In this document: piece after piece, positions 33,704 through 43,856 of the stretch | Layout of the letters: every line of letters starts with the position of its first letter | Numbering within the stretch: the stretch's first letter is position 1 | From: Phaeosaccion multiseriatum | Taxonomy: Eukaryota; Ochrophyta, other classes | Assembly: GCA_965112735.1 (NCBI GenBank) | Contig: OZ218952.1 | Coordinates: forward strand, 1,550,001 to 1,614,000 | Direction of reading: 5' to 3' | DNA length: 64,000 bases | Program-made: the position numbers and the translations under genes | The notes under the pieces: model-generated | Seen by the model: the letters and a program-made list of their open reading frames with translations, nothing else | Databases searched by the model: none | Told to the model about the DNA's origin: nothing

Positions 33704-34515
33704 CAGCGGCACTACGCGACCTCAGAGGCCGCAGTGGGCAACACATCAGCTGCAGCTGGCGATGAAGGAGGGTGTTTCCAGGAAGGAAATACTCCTCTTC
33801 GAGGCCGATGATGATGGGTGTGTGTGTGTGCTGCTGCTGATTTGTTGCCCACAAGGGATCTTGTGTTGTGTGCGGGAAGTGGAAAGTATTGGGTCAGCCC
33901 CCTGCCGGGCTTCGTCTCGGAAAGGGCAAATGCGGAGGGAGACAGGCAGGCAGGCAGGCCTTTTCTGCTGTAACAAGGTACGGATCGCTGCCGGACACCA
34001 CCCTGGGCCGCACCAAGCTCCGGCACACCTTCGATCCAAAGCAAAGGACGGGACTCTGGCGGGCTCTCGTCCAGCATGAAAGTGGAGTGGAGTCTCGCTT
34101 ACGAAAGAGGTGGTTGGGGGTCGATGACGGGGAACTGTGATCGCTTGAGCCTCTCGTTTCGCGGAGGCTGACGACTTGGGCATGGGAGCCCACCGACCTG
34201 TATTTCCTCCATTCTGTTACTCAGGCAGGCAGACAGGCAGGTAGGCAGACAGACAGAAAGGTGGGGCAGACAAGGCAGACAGGCGGGCAAGCGGCAAGCA
34301 GGGCCTCCAAGATGCCTTGTGATTGACGCGTGGCATTGGAGGAGAGCCGCGGGGCCAAGCGAGACCGCCCGGAGCGGCATCGAAATCGCTGTACTGTACA
34401 TGCCAATGTAAGTTCTTGGTGCCGTCTCTTTCCGTCGCGGGAGGGTGTGTGAGGAGCAAAGCTTTACCATGGCCACTGCTGAATGCTTTCTATTCCTGCC
34501 CTTCGAATTAATTAA
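33704..34515. other. Gene-free stretch between OST4 and the foldback element
   Basis: No convincing coding frame. Contains short GCAGGCAG arrays (33945-33958, 34224-34245). Probably OST4 3' UTR plus intergenic DNA. Confidence 0.5.
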
Positions 34516-35086
34516 CACTCCGTTTGCGTAAAAATCGCCCAAATTTCGACCAACACGGTTTTTGCGCATTTGCAGGGAAATGACGCTGGGAGGAGCGATA
34601 TAGCTCTTCGTGTAGCTCTTTGAGATGCCTACCTATACATAGTCTCTCGTCTTTCCACACTTCTTTCCTTCCCTAGTTGTCAGCATTTCCGCAGCAGCAC
34701 CCCCTTCCCGCGGGGGGGGGGGGATGTGCACGCCACGGAAATCGCACCAGGCTTGCCAAGGGTCCTGCTGCTGCTCCACTGTGGCTAGCCGCCGTAGCGC
34801 TGCGCCTGTTCTCTTGCAGAAGGGCGGGCCAGCTGCCCATGAGCGATTTCCGTGGCGTGCACATCCCCCGTCCCCCCCCCCCGGGAAGGGGGTGCTGCTG
34901 CGGAAAAGCTGACAACTACGGAAGGGAAGAGGCGATGAAAGCCGAAAGACCATAGATCGGTGGGGATCTCAAAGAGCTACACGAAGAGCTATAGCGCTTC
35001 TCATAGCGTCCTTTTGCTGCATATGTGCAAAAAAAAAATTGGGCCGGAAATCGGGCGATTTGGGCGATTCTTACGCAAATCGAGTG
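34516..35086. mobile_element. Foldback (MITE-like) element, long imperfect inverted repeats, TTAA flanks
   Basis: Left arm 34516-34746 and right arm 34842-35086 are imperfect inverted repeats around a 95-bp loop. Terminal parts compare as CACTCCGTTTGCGTAAAAAT versus CACTCGATTTGCGTAAGAAT (right arm reversed). Inner parts share TAGCTCTTCGTGTAGCTCTT, GCAGCAGCACCCCCTTCCC and TGCACGCCACGGAAATCGC. TTAA flanks both ends (34512-34515 and 35087-35090), as expected of piggyBac-type insertion, though the TTAA at the right merges into a poly-A run. It carries no transposase, so it is non-autonomous. Confidence 0.8.
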
Positions 35087-35177
35087 TTAAAAAAAAAAAA
35101 AAATGATCATCAAAGAAAGCGCACACACACACACACACACACACACATGGGATCGACCCTGGACAAGATTACAGTGT

Positions 35178-35244
35178 GCGCCAGCCGTAATCAGTAAAAA
35201 GGAAATCAGGGGATGAAAAAAAAAAAAAAAGGCCCGGCTGGCGC
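35178..35244. repeat. Small stem-loop with poly-A in the loop
   Basis: GCGCCAGCCG at 35178-35187 pairs with CGGCTGGCGC at 35235-35244. The loop contains about 15 consecutive A. It may be the remnant of a third small foldback insertion. Confidence 0.6.
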
Positions 35245-35281
35245 CATAATCAAGAAGGGGATGTAGTGTTATGCGTTTGAT

Positions 35282-35397
35282 TCGACCCCTGATACACTAT
35301 CCGCTATCCGCTATCCGGCGCGCTATCCGCTATCGCCGGGGCCCGATAGCGCGCTACAACTGTATCGAGAATGTGGCGATAGTGTATCAGGGGTCGA
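35282..35397. mobile_element. 116-bp MITE with 19-bp perfect TIRs and 6-bp TSD
   Basis: TCGACCCCTGATACACTAT at 35282-35300 is the exact reverse complement of 35379-35397. The element is bounded by the direct repeat TTTGAT at 35276-35281 and 35398-35403, a perfect target-site duplication. Inside are four CGCTATC-type units and a nested 10-bp inverted pair (GCGCGCTATC / GATAGCGCGC). It lies about 190 bp upstream of the HSP70 start codon. Confidence 0.82.
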
Positions 35398-35400
35398 TTT

Positions 35401-35462
35401 GATTGTTTCGAGATTGTTCGAGATCGATCAAGATTGTTTCGAGATTGTTCGAGATCGATCGA
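35401..35462. repeat. Two tandem 31-bp units upstream of HSP70
   Basis: Unit one (35401-35431) and unit two (35432-35462) differ at one base near the end. Each contains TTTCGAGATTGTTCGAGATC, itself a double TTCGAGA motif. Confidence 0.85.
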
Positions 35463-35470
35463 GAATGTTC
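35463..35470 (+). promoter_or_regulatory. Candidate heat-shock element
   Basis: GAATGTTC fits GAAnnTTC, the minimal inverted pair of HSF-binding nGAAn units, 117 bp upstream of the HSP70 ATG. The preceding tandem units supply further TTC half sites. A short motif, so the call is tentative. Confidence 0.35.
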
Positions 35471-35586
35471 TAAATGTTGTTAAAAGTCCCTTGATTCAAA
35501 CCGACGCCCCTCGGGGATGTGCTGGCCAAAGGCAAAGACGGGCCACAAAACGAGTTCGATCAACGAACAGAGATAACGCAAAGACA

Positions 35587-38500
35587 ATGTCTGTAGAGGG
35601 AGAGGCCGTCGGTATTGATTTGGGAACCACTTACTCCTGCGTCGGAGGTGAGGGCGGCAGAGACCTTGACTGGGCAGAGAAGGCCTGAAGTGGGCGGAGC
35701 CACTCCGCTCAATCCAGCACTTCTCTGTGAGGCTCGAGAGAACTGGGGGGGGGGGGAGGGAGGCTTTATCTTTCTCCTTGTTTGTTGGGGGTGGCGGTGT
35801 TTTTCATTGCTGTTGCTGTGTCGCTGCCGCTGCTGTGCTTGTGGTGGGGGGGGTGGAGTTATTTTTTGGGGCTGCCTCACAGCTCACCGGTCACATGGTC
35901 GGGGCGTTCTGCGGACAGGAGAGAGCTACACGCTATTTGCTGAGTGCTGTCTCCTTTTTGGCTTGCCCTTCAGTCTTCCACCTCCCACTCACCTTCTTGC
36001 CTTTGCTCTCTCCTTGTGTCTCTCTCTCTTGTGCTCGGTGCTCTCTCTCCTTAACTTACAGTGTGGCAGAATGACCGCGTTGAGATCATCGCCAACGACC
36101 AGGGAAACCGCACCACGCCCAGTTATGGTACGTTATGGTTGAACAATGGCCGTGTAGCAGCAGGCAGGGGTGGGTGTGGCAGGGAGGGAGAGAGCAATGA
36201 AAAGATATTTGAAAGGTGGTGAGAGGTGAAACTAACTAACTCTGCCGCCCCTGTGCCCCCCCCCCCTCCTGCTCCCCCACCATCCTATCAGTGGCATTCA
36301 CTGACACGGAGCGTCTCATTGGCGATGCTGCCAAGAACCAAGTGGCCATGAACGCCACCAACACCGTCTTCGACGCCAAGCGCCTCATCGGAAGGAAGTT
36401 CTCGGACCCTGCTGTGCAGAGCGACATGAAGCACTGGCCCTTCACCTGCATCAGCGGCCCCGCTGAGAAGCCCATGGTGAGCGTCGTCTTCAAGGGAGAG
36501 ACGAAGCAGTTCGCGGCCGAGGAGGTGTCCGCCATGGTGCTCACCAAGATGAAGGAGATTGCCGAGGCATACCTGGGCAAGGATGTGGTCAACGCGGTCA
36601 TCACCGTGCCGGCCTACTTCAACGACTCTCAGCGCCAGGCCACCAAGGACGCGGGAGCTATTGCCGGCCTCAACGTCATGCGTATTATCAACGAGCCCAC
36701 CGCCGCCGCCATTGCCTACGGCCTGGACAAGAAGGGCGCAGAGAAGAATGTGCTCATCTTCGATCTGGGAGGAGGAACTTTCGATGTGTCTCTGCTCACC
36801 ATCGAGGAGGGTATCTTCGAGGTGAAGGCAACAGGTGCGTCATGATGTTCACACACACACACACACACACACGACTTGTACCCACACACGCACACATGTT
36901 CTCATCCTTCCCCCTTCTCTTTCCTCCTTTCGTCTCTCCCGTCTCTCACAACAGCCGGAGACACCCACTTGGGAGGAGAGGACTTTGACAACCGCATGGT
37001 GGACCACTTCCTGCAGGAGTTCAAGCGCAAGTTCCGCAAGGACCTTCGCACCAACCAGCGCGCCCTTCGACGCCTCCGCACTGCTTGCGAGCGAGCGAAG
37101 CGAACCCTGTCCAGCTCCACCCAGGCGCACATTGAGATTGACTCTCTGTTCGAGGGCGTGGACTTCAACAGCACCATTACGCGTGCCCGATTCGAGGACA
37201 TGAACATGGACTACTTCCGAAAGTGCATGGAGCCCGTGGAGAAGGTGATGCGTGACGCCAAGCTCTCCAAGAGCAACGTGCACGAGGTGGTGCTGGTTGG
37301 GGGCTCCACGCGAATCCCCAAGATTCAGAGCATGCTCCAGGACTTCTTCAACGGTAAGGAGCCTTGCAAGTCCATCAACCCCGACGAGGCTGTGGCCTTT
37401 GGCGCCACCGTGCAGGCCGCCATTCTGTCCGGCCACGACAAGTCCGAGAAGCTGCAGGACCTCCTTCTGTTGGACGTTACGCCCCTGTCCATGGGACTCG
37501 AGACCGCGGGAGGCGTCATGACCACCCTCATCAAGAGGAACACCACCGTGCCCGCCAAGAAGACGCAGACCTTCTCCACCTACGCCGACAACCAGCCCGG
37601 TGTGCTCATCCAAGTCTTCGAGGGAGAGCGCTCCATGACCCGCGACAACAACCTGCTGGGCAAGTTCGAGCTGGCCGGCATCCCCCCCATGCCCCGCGGA
37701 CAGCCGCAGATTGATGTCACTTTCGACATTGACGCCAACGGCATTCTCAACGTGCACGCTGTGGAGAAGAGCACCGGAAAGGAGAACAAGGTGCGTGCAG
37801 GCAGGCATGAGGGGGGGGGGGGCACAAATTGGGTATATGCAGGGATACGGGCAGGGTTAGGTGGGATGAGGGTGGGCAACATGGGGATGGACATAGAAGC
37901 ACAGGCGCAACATCCCATCGAGTGAACTCACCTTTGCTTGAACCCTTTTTTCTTGTCCCCACAGATCACCATTACCAACGACAAGGGCAGGCTCTCGGCC
38001 GACGACATTGAGCGCATGGTGGAGGAGGCCGAGAGGTACAAGGCAGAAGACGAGCTCAACAAGAACGTAAGTGGAATCAGTGAGAGCTTCGATGGGAAGC
38101 AATCTCTTTACTCGCTTGTCGATTTTCATGACCTTTTTCACACCCACACACACACTTGCACACAGTAGTGTTTTTTGGTTTTGCATCCCTCTGTTCTCAT
38201 CATTTCCCCTTCGTCCTTCTCCCCCTCTCTCTCCAACAGCGTGTGGAGGCGAAGAACTCTCTCGAGAACTACGCCTACTCGATGCGCAACACCATGTCGG
38301 AGGAGAAGGTGGCGGAGAAGCTTGACGCCAGCGACAAGGAGACCGTCGAGGCGAAGATCAACGAGACCATCTCATGGCTGGACGGCAACCAGAGCGCCGA
38401 GAAGGAGGAGTACGAAGAGAAGCAGAAGGAGCTCGAGGCTGTCTGCAACCCCATCATGCAGAAGCTTGGTGGCGGCGGTGAGGGTATGCCACCTGGAGGA

Positions 38501-38614
38501 ATGCCCGGAGGAATGCCCGGAGGAATGCCGGACATGGGCGGCATGGGCGGCGCAGGCGGCGCACCCCCTGCTGCGGACCCCGACGCCGGGCCCAAGATCG
38601 AGGAGATCGACTAA
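35587..38614 (+). CDS. HSP70: Cytosolic HSP70 chaperone
   Basis: Six exons: 35587-35647, 36062-36127, 36292-36834, 36955-37790, 37965-38066, 38240-38614, giving 660 residues. It is an ATP-dependent chaperone. The nucleotide-binding domain begins [17 protein letters not shown] and includes [14 protein letters not shown] and [10 protein letters not shown]. The substrate domain includes [15 protein letters not shown]. The C-terminal lid is followed by GGMP repeats and the end GPKIEEID. Cytosolic Hsp70s usually end EEVD, which binds TPR co-chaperones; here it is EEID, a conservative change. There is no leader or ER-retention signal, so it is cytosolic or nuclear. The first intron splits the ATP-binding loop after SCVG. 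Confidence 0.97.
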
Positions 38615-39367
38615 GCCCTTTCTCTTGCCATGGGGAGTCGTAGTTTTGGCTGGCAGGGAGCTCGGTCCTCTTCTCTGTGCATAACCTTGGGCACTAGGGA
38701 ATGATCTTAGCGACTAGCATATACAGCTTGTAAATCGTCACACTTGCACGAGAGTAATGACACACATTTTGACAAAACGAACAACCAAGGCTTCTCGGTT
38801 TCCCTGGGGCGGGGGGCTACAAATCTAACTAGAGGGGCTCAGCTGAGACTCTGCCTACTCATGTGCGAGTACGATCAGTGACCGATCACAAAACCCCTGA
38901 CTATAAGAGTAAAACCTGGGTGGACAGACAGCGCTTACCCCTCCCCCCTTTTTTTCTTCTTTAGCCACTACTGGTTTGGAGAAACCTGCCACCTTCAGAA
39001 GTCGGAAGTAAGTTAATGGGAGATTATTACGTACGCGACACTCAATCTTGACCCCTCCTTACCCCTCCTCTTCCCCTCCCTCCTGGGGCGCTTCAGCGCT
39101 CTGCCCGCTCGAGACTTGGCACCCGAGACTAGCGCCACGTCGTCGTTCTCCTCTTGCCCTCTATCTCCTTCGTCTTCTTGTTTGGCCTCTCCTTCGTCCA
39201 CCGGTACGCCTGTTCCCTCCTCCTCCTGCATCGCCTCCAGCGCCGACCGACTGTCTTCGCCTCCCTCTTTGCTCCTGACGCTCTCGGCCCCTCGTCCACT
39301 CCCCACCCCCGTCACATCTCCCTCCGTCCTCTCCACGTCTGCAGCGCGTGTGTGCAGGGCCTCTCGC
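38615..39367. other. HSP70 3' region and tail of the decayed transposon
   Basis: No independent gene. On the minus strand a frame at 39531-39013 (Glu/Arg-rich, including QEENDDVALVSGAKSRAGRA) may be the original C-terminal continuation of the transposase, reached by a frameshift in the poly-C run near 39380-39400. Confidence 0.45.
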
Positions 39368-42300
39368 TCACCAGCGCCCACCCCCCCCCCTTCCCCCCCT
39401 GGGGGATGGGGATGTCGCTGCGGCCTCCTCTGCCCCCTCTTCATACGCTGCCGTTGGGCTGACATCGCCCTCTCCTTGCCCTTCGTCCTCTGTTGCCTCA
39501 TCCTCTTCATCTGCAGACGCTGCTGGATCATGCCCCTTTTCTGCCGTCTCAGCGGGCTCTGGCGCCCCTATCCAATTTGCTGCTTGCGCATCTGTCTCGA
39601 CATACGACTTCACGTAGGCGAGAAGCTCTTGCTTCTTGATCGACTTGTCGGGGGCCTTCTTGCGCACTTCAGACGTGCTGGCTTGGACGTTGATGAAAGC
39701 CCAAAGACTCCCCTTCAAGAGAGTCTTCTTTTCCTTCGGGATGAACCCGAGAGTTCTCAGGACAGCCTCCGTCACACCTTCTTCGTCCTTCTTCTTCTTC
39801 TCCGCCGCTGCCTTTTCCTGCGCTGCCTCCTCCCTCTCTGCCATCTTGTCTCTCAGTAGAAGGACCCTCTCACCCGTGTTAAGGTCCTTACACGTCGACG
39901 TTGACTCCCCGATGGCGTTCAAGCGACGTGCTGCAGCGGAGCCCTGCTTGCGGTTCGCAACGGCGCTTTTGCGCCTTATCTGCGATAGTCTGTCCACAGA
40001 CTGTAAACGCTCATGAGAAAGGAGAAGGATGTGCTGCACAGCTGCCACATCGTCCGTCATGAGCAGCTCCTGTGCCTTCGCAACTCGCTCCGTCGCCTGC
40101 GCATGTGTAAGGTCCAGCAGGGGGTTTTTGACCACGTCGGCTGCGAAGGACGAAGAGCCCACTCGCTGAAGCATGTTCGCGTCGAAAGCCTTTGTCATCT
40201 CCTGCAACTGCGATGCCTTGGCGTCTCCACTGGCCCGTGTGACGTCAGCAAAGGCCTTGCTGATGGACCCTTCAGCAGGGGCCCTTCCGCTGGTGAAGTC
40301 GGCGAAAGACATGGGCGGGTAAAAGCCTGTCGCCTTGAATCCGGACTTGATGGTTTCCGACTTGTGACTCTCCCCTTGAGCCTGGGAGGCCAGAACAAGA
40401 AGCTCCTACCGGCTCATGTTCTCTCTGTTGAAGAGTCGCTGCCAGGCCGAGAGACCGCTCCTCAGAGCGGACTTGAAAGGGCGAAAGACTTTGACGTCCA
40501 GAGGTTGGAACTCCCCCGATGTGTGCGCGGGCATGCATGCGCAGATGATGCCGGCTTCGCGCATAGCGTGAAGAGCATCCGAGGTCATCGTGTGCGAACC
40601 TTAGCCATCCATCAGGAGCAAAATCGGCATATCTCGCCCCGCCTGCTCTTGCATGCGGGCTCGCTTCTGCTTGATGAAGAACGGCACGACTGCATTTGTC
40701 CAGAGCTCGTCGGTGACGTATCCGTTCTCCGTGTAATGGATCTCTGCTGTGGCGGGCAAGGACTGCTCCAAGTCAGAGCCAGGTGATGCGTCCGCATTGG
40801 CAATGTGTGCCTGCCTCCGTGCTCCAGCAATGACGAAGAACGGGCTCATGCATCCACCAGCGGCATCGACAGCACCGACAAGAGTGACGTGACTTGATCG
40901 CTCCTGAGCTGTCATTGACACATGGTCGCGCCCCTTTTGGGCAACAACGTTCACGACACCGTTTTGTGTATTCATGCCTGTCTCATCGCTGTTCCAGAGC
41001 TGCACCGGTTGGAGGTCCTCCACCTCACACCCAGATGCCACAGCCAGCTTTGCCAACATACTGAGAAGGGGAGGGGAAGGAAGGGGAGACAAGCAAGCGA
41101 GGCAGAGAATAATTATTATCGTGGTGATACGGTGGACAATGGGAAAGGATGGATGAAGTCATTTGGTGGGGGAGAGTACAGGCCTTTCTCTCTCTCTCTG
41201 CCCTCTTCCCTCTCCATCTTCATCTCCATCTTCATCTCCCCCGCCCCTCCCGTCTCCCTCCGACCTCTCTCCCTCACACTCTCTCTCCCTCCTTCCCCCT
41301 CTTCCTCGCCCTCGCCCCCCTCACTATCCCTCTCACTATGCCCTCTCCCTGTCGCACGCGCCTCTCCTCTGTCCTGTCCCTACCCCCACCCCCCTCTCCA
41401 GTCACTTTGGGGGCCGCGGGGGGGCGGGGCGCAATCCTGCCCTCCACGAATGTGCACGAATGTGGACTCACCTGGGTAGGAACTCGTCTAGATACTCCTT
41501 CCTTGTCTCGTCGTTGCAGCCCCGCGCCCTCGTGAAGCAAGCTCAAGGGGCCGGGCTCGCCGCGTCACTAAACTTGGGTGGCGGCGCTTGAAGCAAGCCC
41601 TGCAGCCAGCCTCCTGATGCCACGAATGAAGCAACTCCCAATGCATGGGCCATACCCCTGGCCAGGGTGGCTACATGGTTCCAGTCAACCCCAAAGCCGC
41701 TGTCTGCCATGTCCACAAGAAAGCTCCCCAGTGCCGCTTCGGTTGAGGCAGGCAAGGCTTGATTGCCCTTCCCACCAACAGCCACAGAAGCAACCCGTCC
41801 CTTGCACCTATACTCCAGAGCAGTCTTGGTGATTCCATACTGCTGCGCCGCCTTCCTAAGGCTGAAGTTATCATTCTTCACAGCAGATACAGCAGCTTTG
41901 TCCATGTGTTCCTTCTCTGTCGACCCCTCGACATCGTATCGCCGTCTACATTGTGGTTGCTGTCCCGCTGATGCAGCCACTGTTGATGGAGGGGATGGCC
42001 CGCTGGCGAGCCTCCGCGCCAAAGCTTGCCGTGCTGTCTTCGACAGCGGCCTCCCCTTTGCATCCTTCACACTCCGAAGGTCAATGGCCGTTGCTGAAGT
42101 CGCGAGCGCAGGTGGCTGTGACACACGTGTCGAAGAGTTTACCTCTCGGGGTTTGGTGCCACCCGTCAGGAGATTCCTCCATGCTGCTGCTGCTCTCGTG
42201 CCTTCGCAGCAGCATCCTCCTCATCCTCGTCCTCGTCGCTGCTGCAGCTGCTGCTGCTGCTGATGCTGCTAATGCTGCTGCTGCCGCCGCTAATGCTTCT

Positions 42301-43003
42301 GAAGCTGCTGGTGCTCGTGGTTGTGGTGGTGGCACTCGTTCCTGCCTCGACGGCTCCCTGTGTTGCACGTGAGAGTGGTCCCTTCTGCTGCCCTCCATCA
42401 AATGTCGTGGCTCTGCCCCTCTCCTCAGGGTGGCCGTCATCTCCACTACCACCAGGCTCGACGTCAGAGGTCTCTCTCTCTCTCAATCATCAGTAGACAT
42501 GTGCATCTCAGTCTCCCTTTCTTTCAGTCTCCTGAATGTCTTGTGGTCGCAATTCGTCGCCTGCTGGAAGGCATTCCACGTCATCGATGGCAGGTCCTTC
42601 CCAATGCTCTCAAGGATGGATTCATCAGATAGCCCCTTCACGTTAAGCCTGCCATGACAAGACGAAGAACAAGCAAGGATGAGACCATGAAATTCGGAAG
42701 GGTCTGCTCCAAAGGTCGTTCCCAAGCTTCACATGTTGCTGTGGCTCACCTGGGTGTCTCTCCCCTCAGCTCGGCCAAGAAAGCCTTCAGTCCTTCCTTG
42801 CTGGTAGCAGCTGTACCACTCACACCTTTGAATAGCTTCTGGACATCGTTGTAGGTAAGTTCCTTCACGTCGTGGTGAACATCCTTCAGGAATGAGAGAT
42901 AACCTGGGCGGGTCTTCATTTTTTCTCCCTTCTTTGGGTCCCTCACGTGGCAAACCAAGGCTCTTTTGAACTCCAAGAAGGAAACCACTCCCACAGCCAT
43001 CAT
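39368..43003 (-). pseudogene. Decayed pogo/Tigger-type DDE transposase gene
   Basis: Recognisable pieces in order on the minus strand: 43003-42750 (N-terminal, GVVSFLEFKRALVC), joined by a GT-AG intron to 42648-42487; an acidic Ser/Thr linker (42486-42166); an HTH_psq-like segment in 42124-41543 (NFSLRKAAQQYGITKTALEY); then, after intron 41472-41063, the DDE_1 core with NSDETGMN, LLLMDG and EFQPLDVKVFRPFK, and a C-terminal acidic/Lys region (40312-39368, GFYPPMSFADF just upstream). Disruptions are an in-frame TGA at 41543-41545, TAA at 40601-40603 directly after LLLMDG, TAG at 40406-40408, and a frame change at a GA run near 42480. No clear terminal inverted repeats were found. It is an old autonomous element, now inactive. 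Confidence 0.75.
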
Positions 43004-43600
43004 CTTGTCCGGTCATTTCAATGGGGGCGACGCTGCAGCCGGAACAGCAGCGGCAGCAGAGGCCATAAGCAGGCGTGCAGGAGGAGAGGTTTGAAATCTG
43101 GGGAGCATGTTACTTTTAGTACCTTACGTAAGTACGTCACGTAAGGGAATTTGGGTGTCTGTCCGCTGGGGAAATTGGCCCCGCCTCGCCCCCCCCCCTT
43201 TTTTTTCCCTTTCCTTGGTGCGTGTGACTTTCTGCTCAGCGTCCAGAGTAGCCATAGGTAAGGGAGGCACAATAAAGCCATCAGAACCTAAACAACCTGT
43301 ACCCTTCAGAGTTAGCGGCAAAACCGATTCCCTATCCAGCCCACGTATTACTCTTCTCTCTGTTTCTTTGCTGTAGCCAAGAGGTACTAATTGAGGATGA
43401 AAGAGGGACGTGGAAGGTAAATTTCATTAGTAAGAATATTCTTCGCTATTATCTAGCCCGCGGGAGGGCACACCACACACACACACACACAGGCACATGC
43501 CTCTTGCGCTCCGAAAGGAAGCGCTGAAGCGGTGTAACGTTCGCGCAGTAGCTTGCCCTCACATGGAGGTCAAAATTTGAGAATTGTGAGAAGAGATTCC
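43004..43600. other. Spacer between the transposon remnant and the Cys-rich gene
   Basis: No gene. Contains a near-palindrome CCTTACGT...ACGTAAGG (about 43122-43146), a C8/T8 run (43189-43206) and a short CA repeat (43471-43490). Confidence 0.5.
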
Positions 43601-43818
43601 TCACTTGCGGAACATCATCAGGGCGAAGAGGAGGGCAGGCATAAAGGCCAAGCCGTGGGTCAAGCCCGCCGAGCCCGGAGCTCCGTTGTCAAGCTCACGG
43701 ACGGTCCCTTCGCAGTTGGAAATGTCGGCCTCCTCCGAACCCGAACAGATGTTGTTAATTGTGCACTAATGGGGGGGGGGGGGGGGGGGGGGGGGGGTGT
43801 AAGGAAGGAGGGGCGTAT

Positions 43819-43856
<38 letters not shown>

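Noticed and set aside
38923-43170. Terminal inverted repeats for the decayed transposon
   Set aside because: GGACAGACA near 38927 and TGTCTGTCC near 43158 match over only 9 bp with no target duplication; too weak to define the ends.
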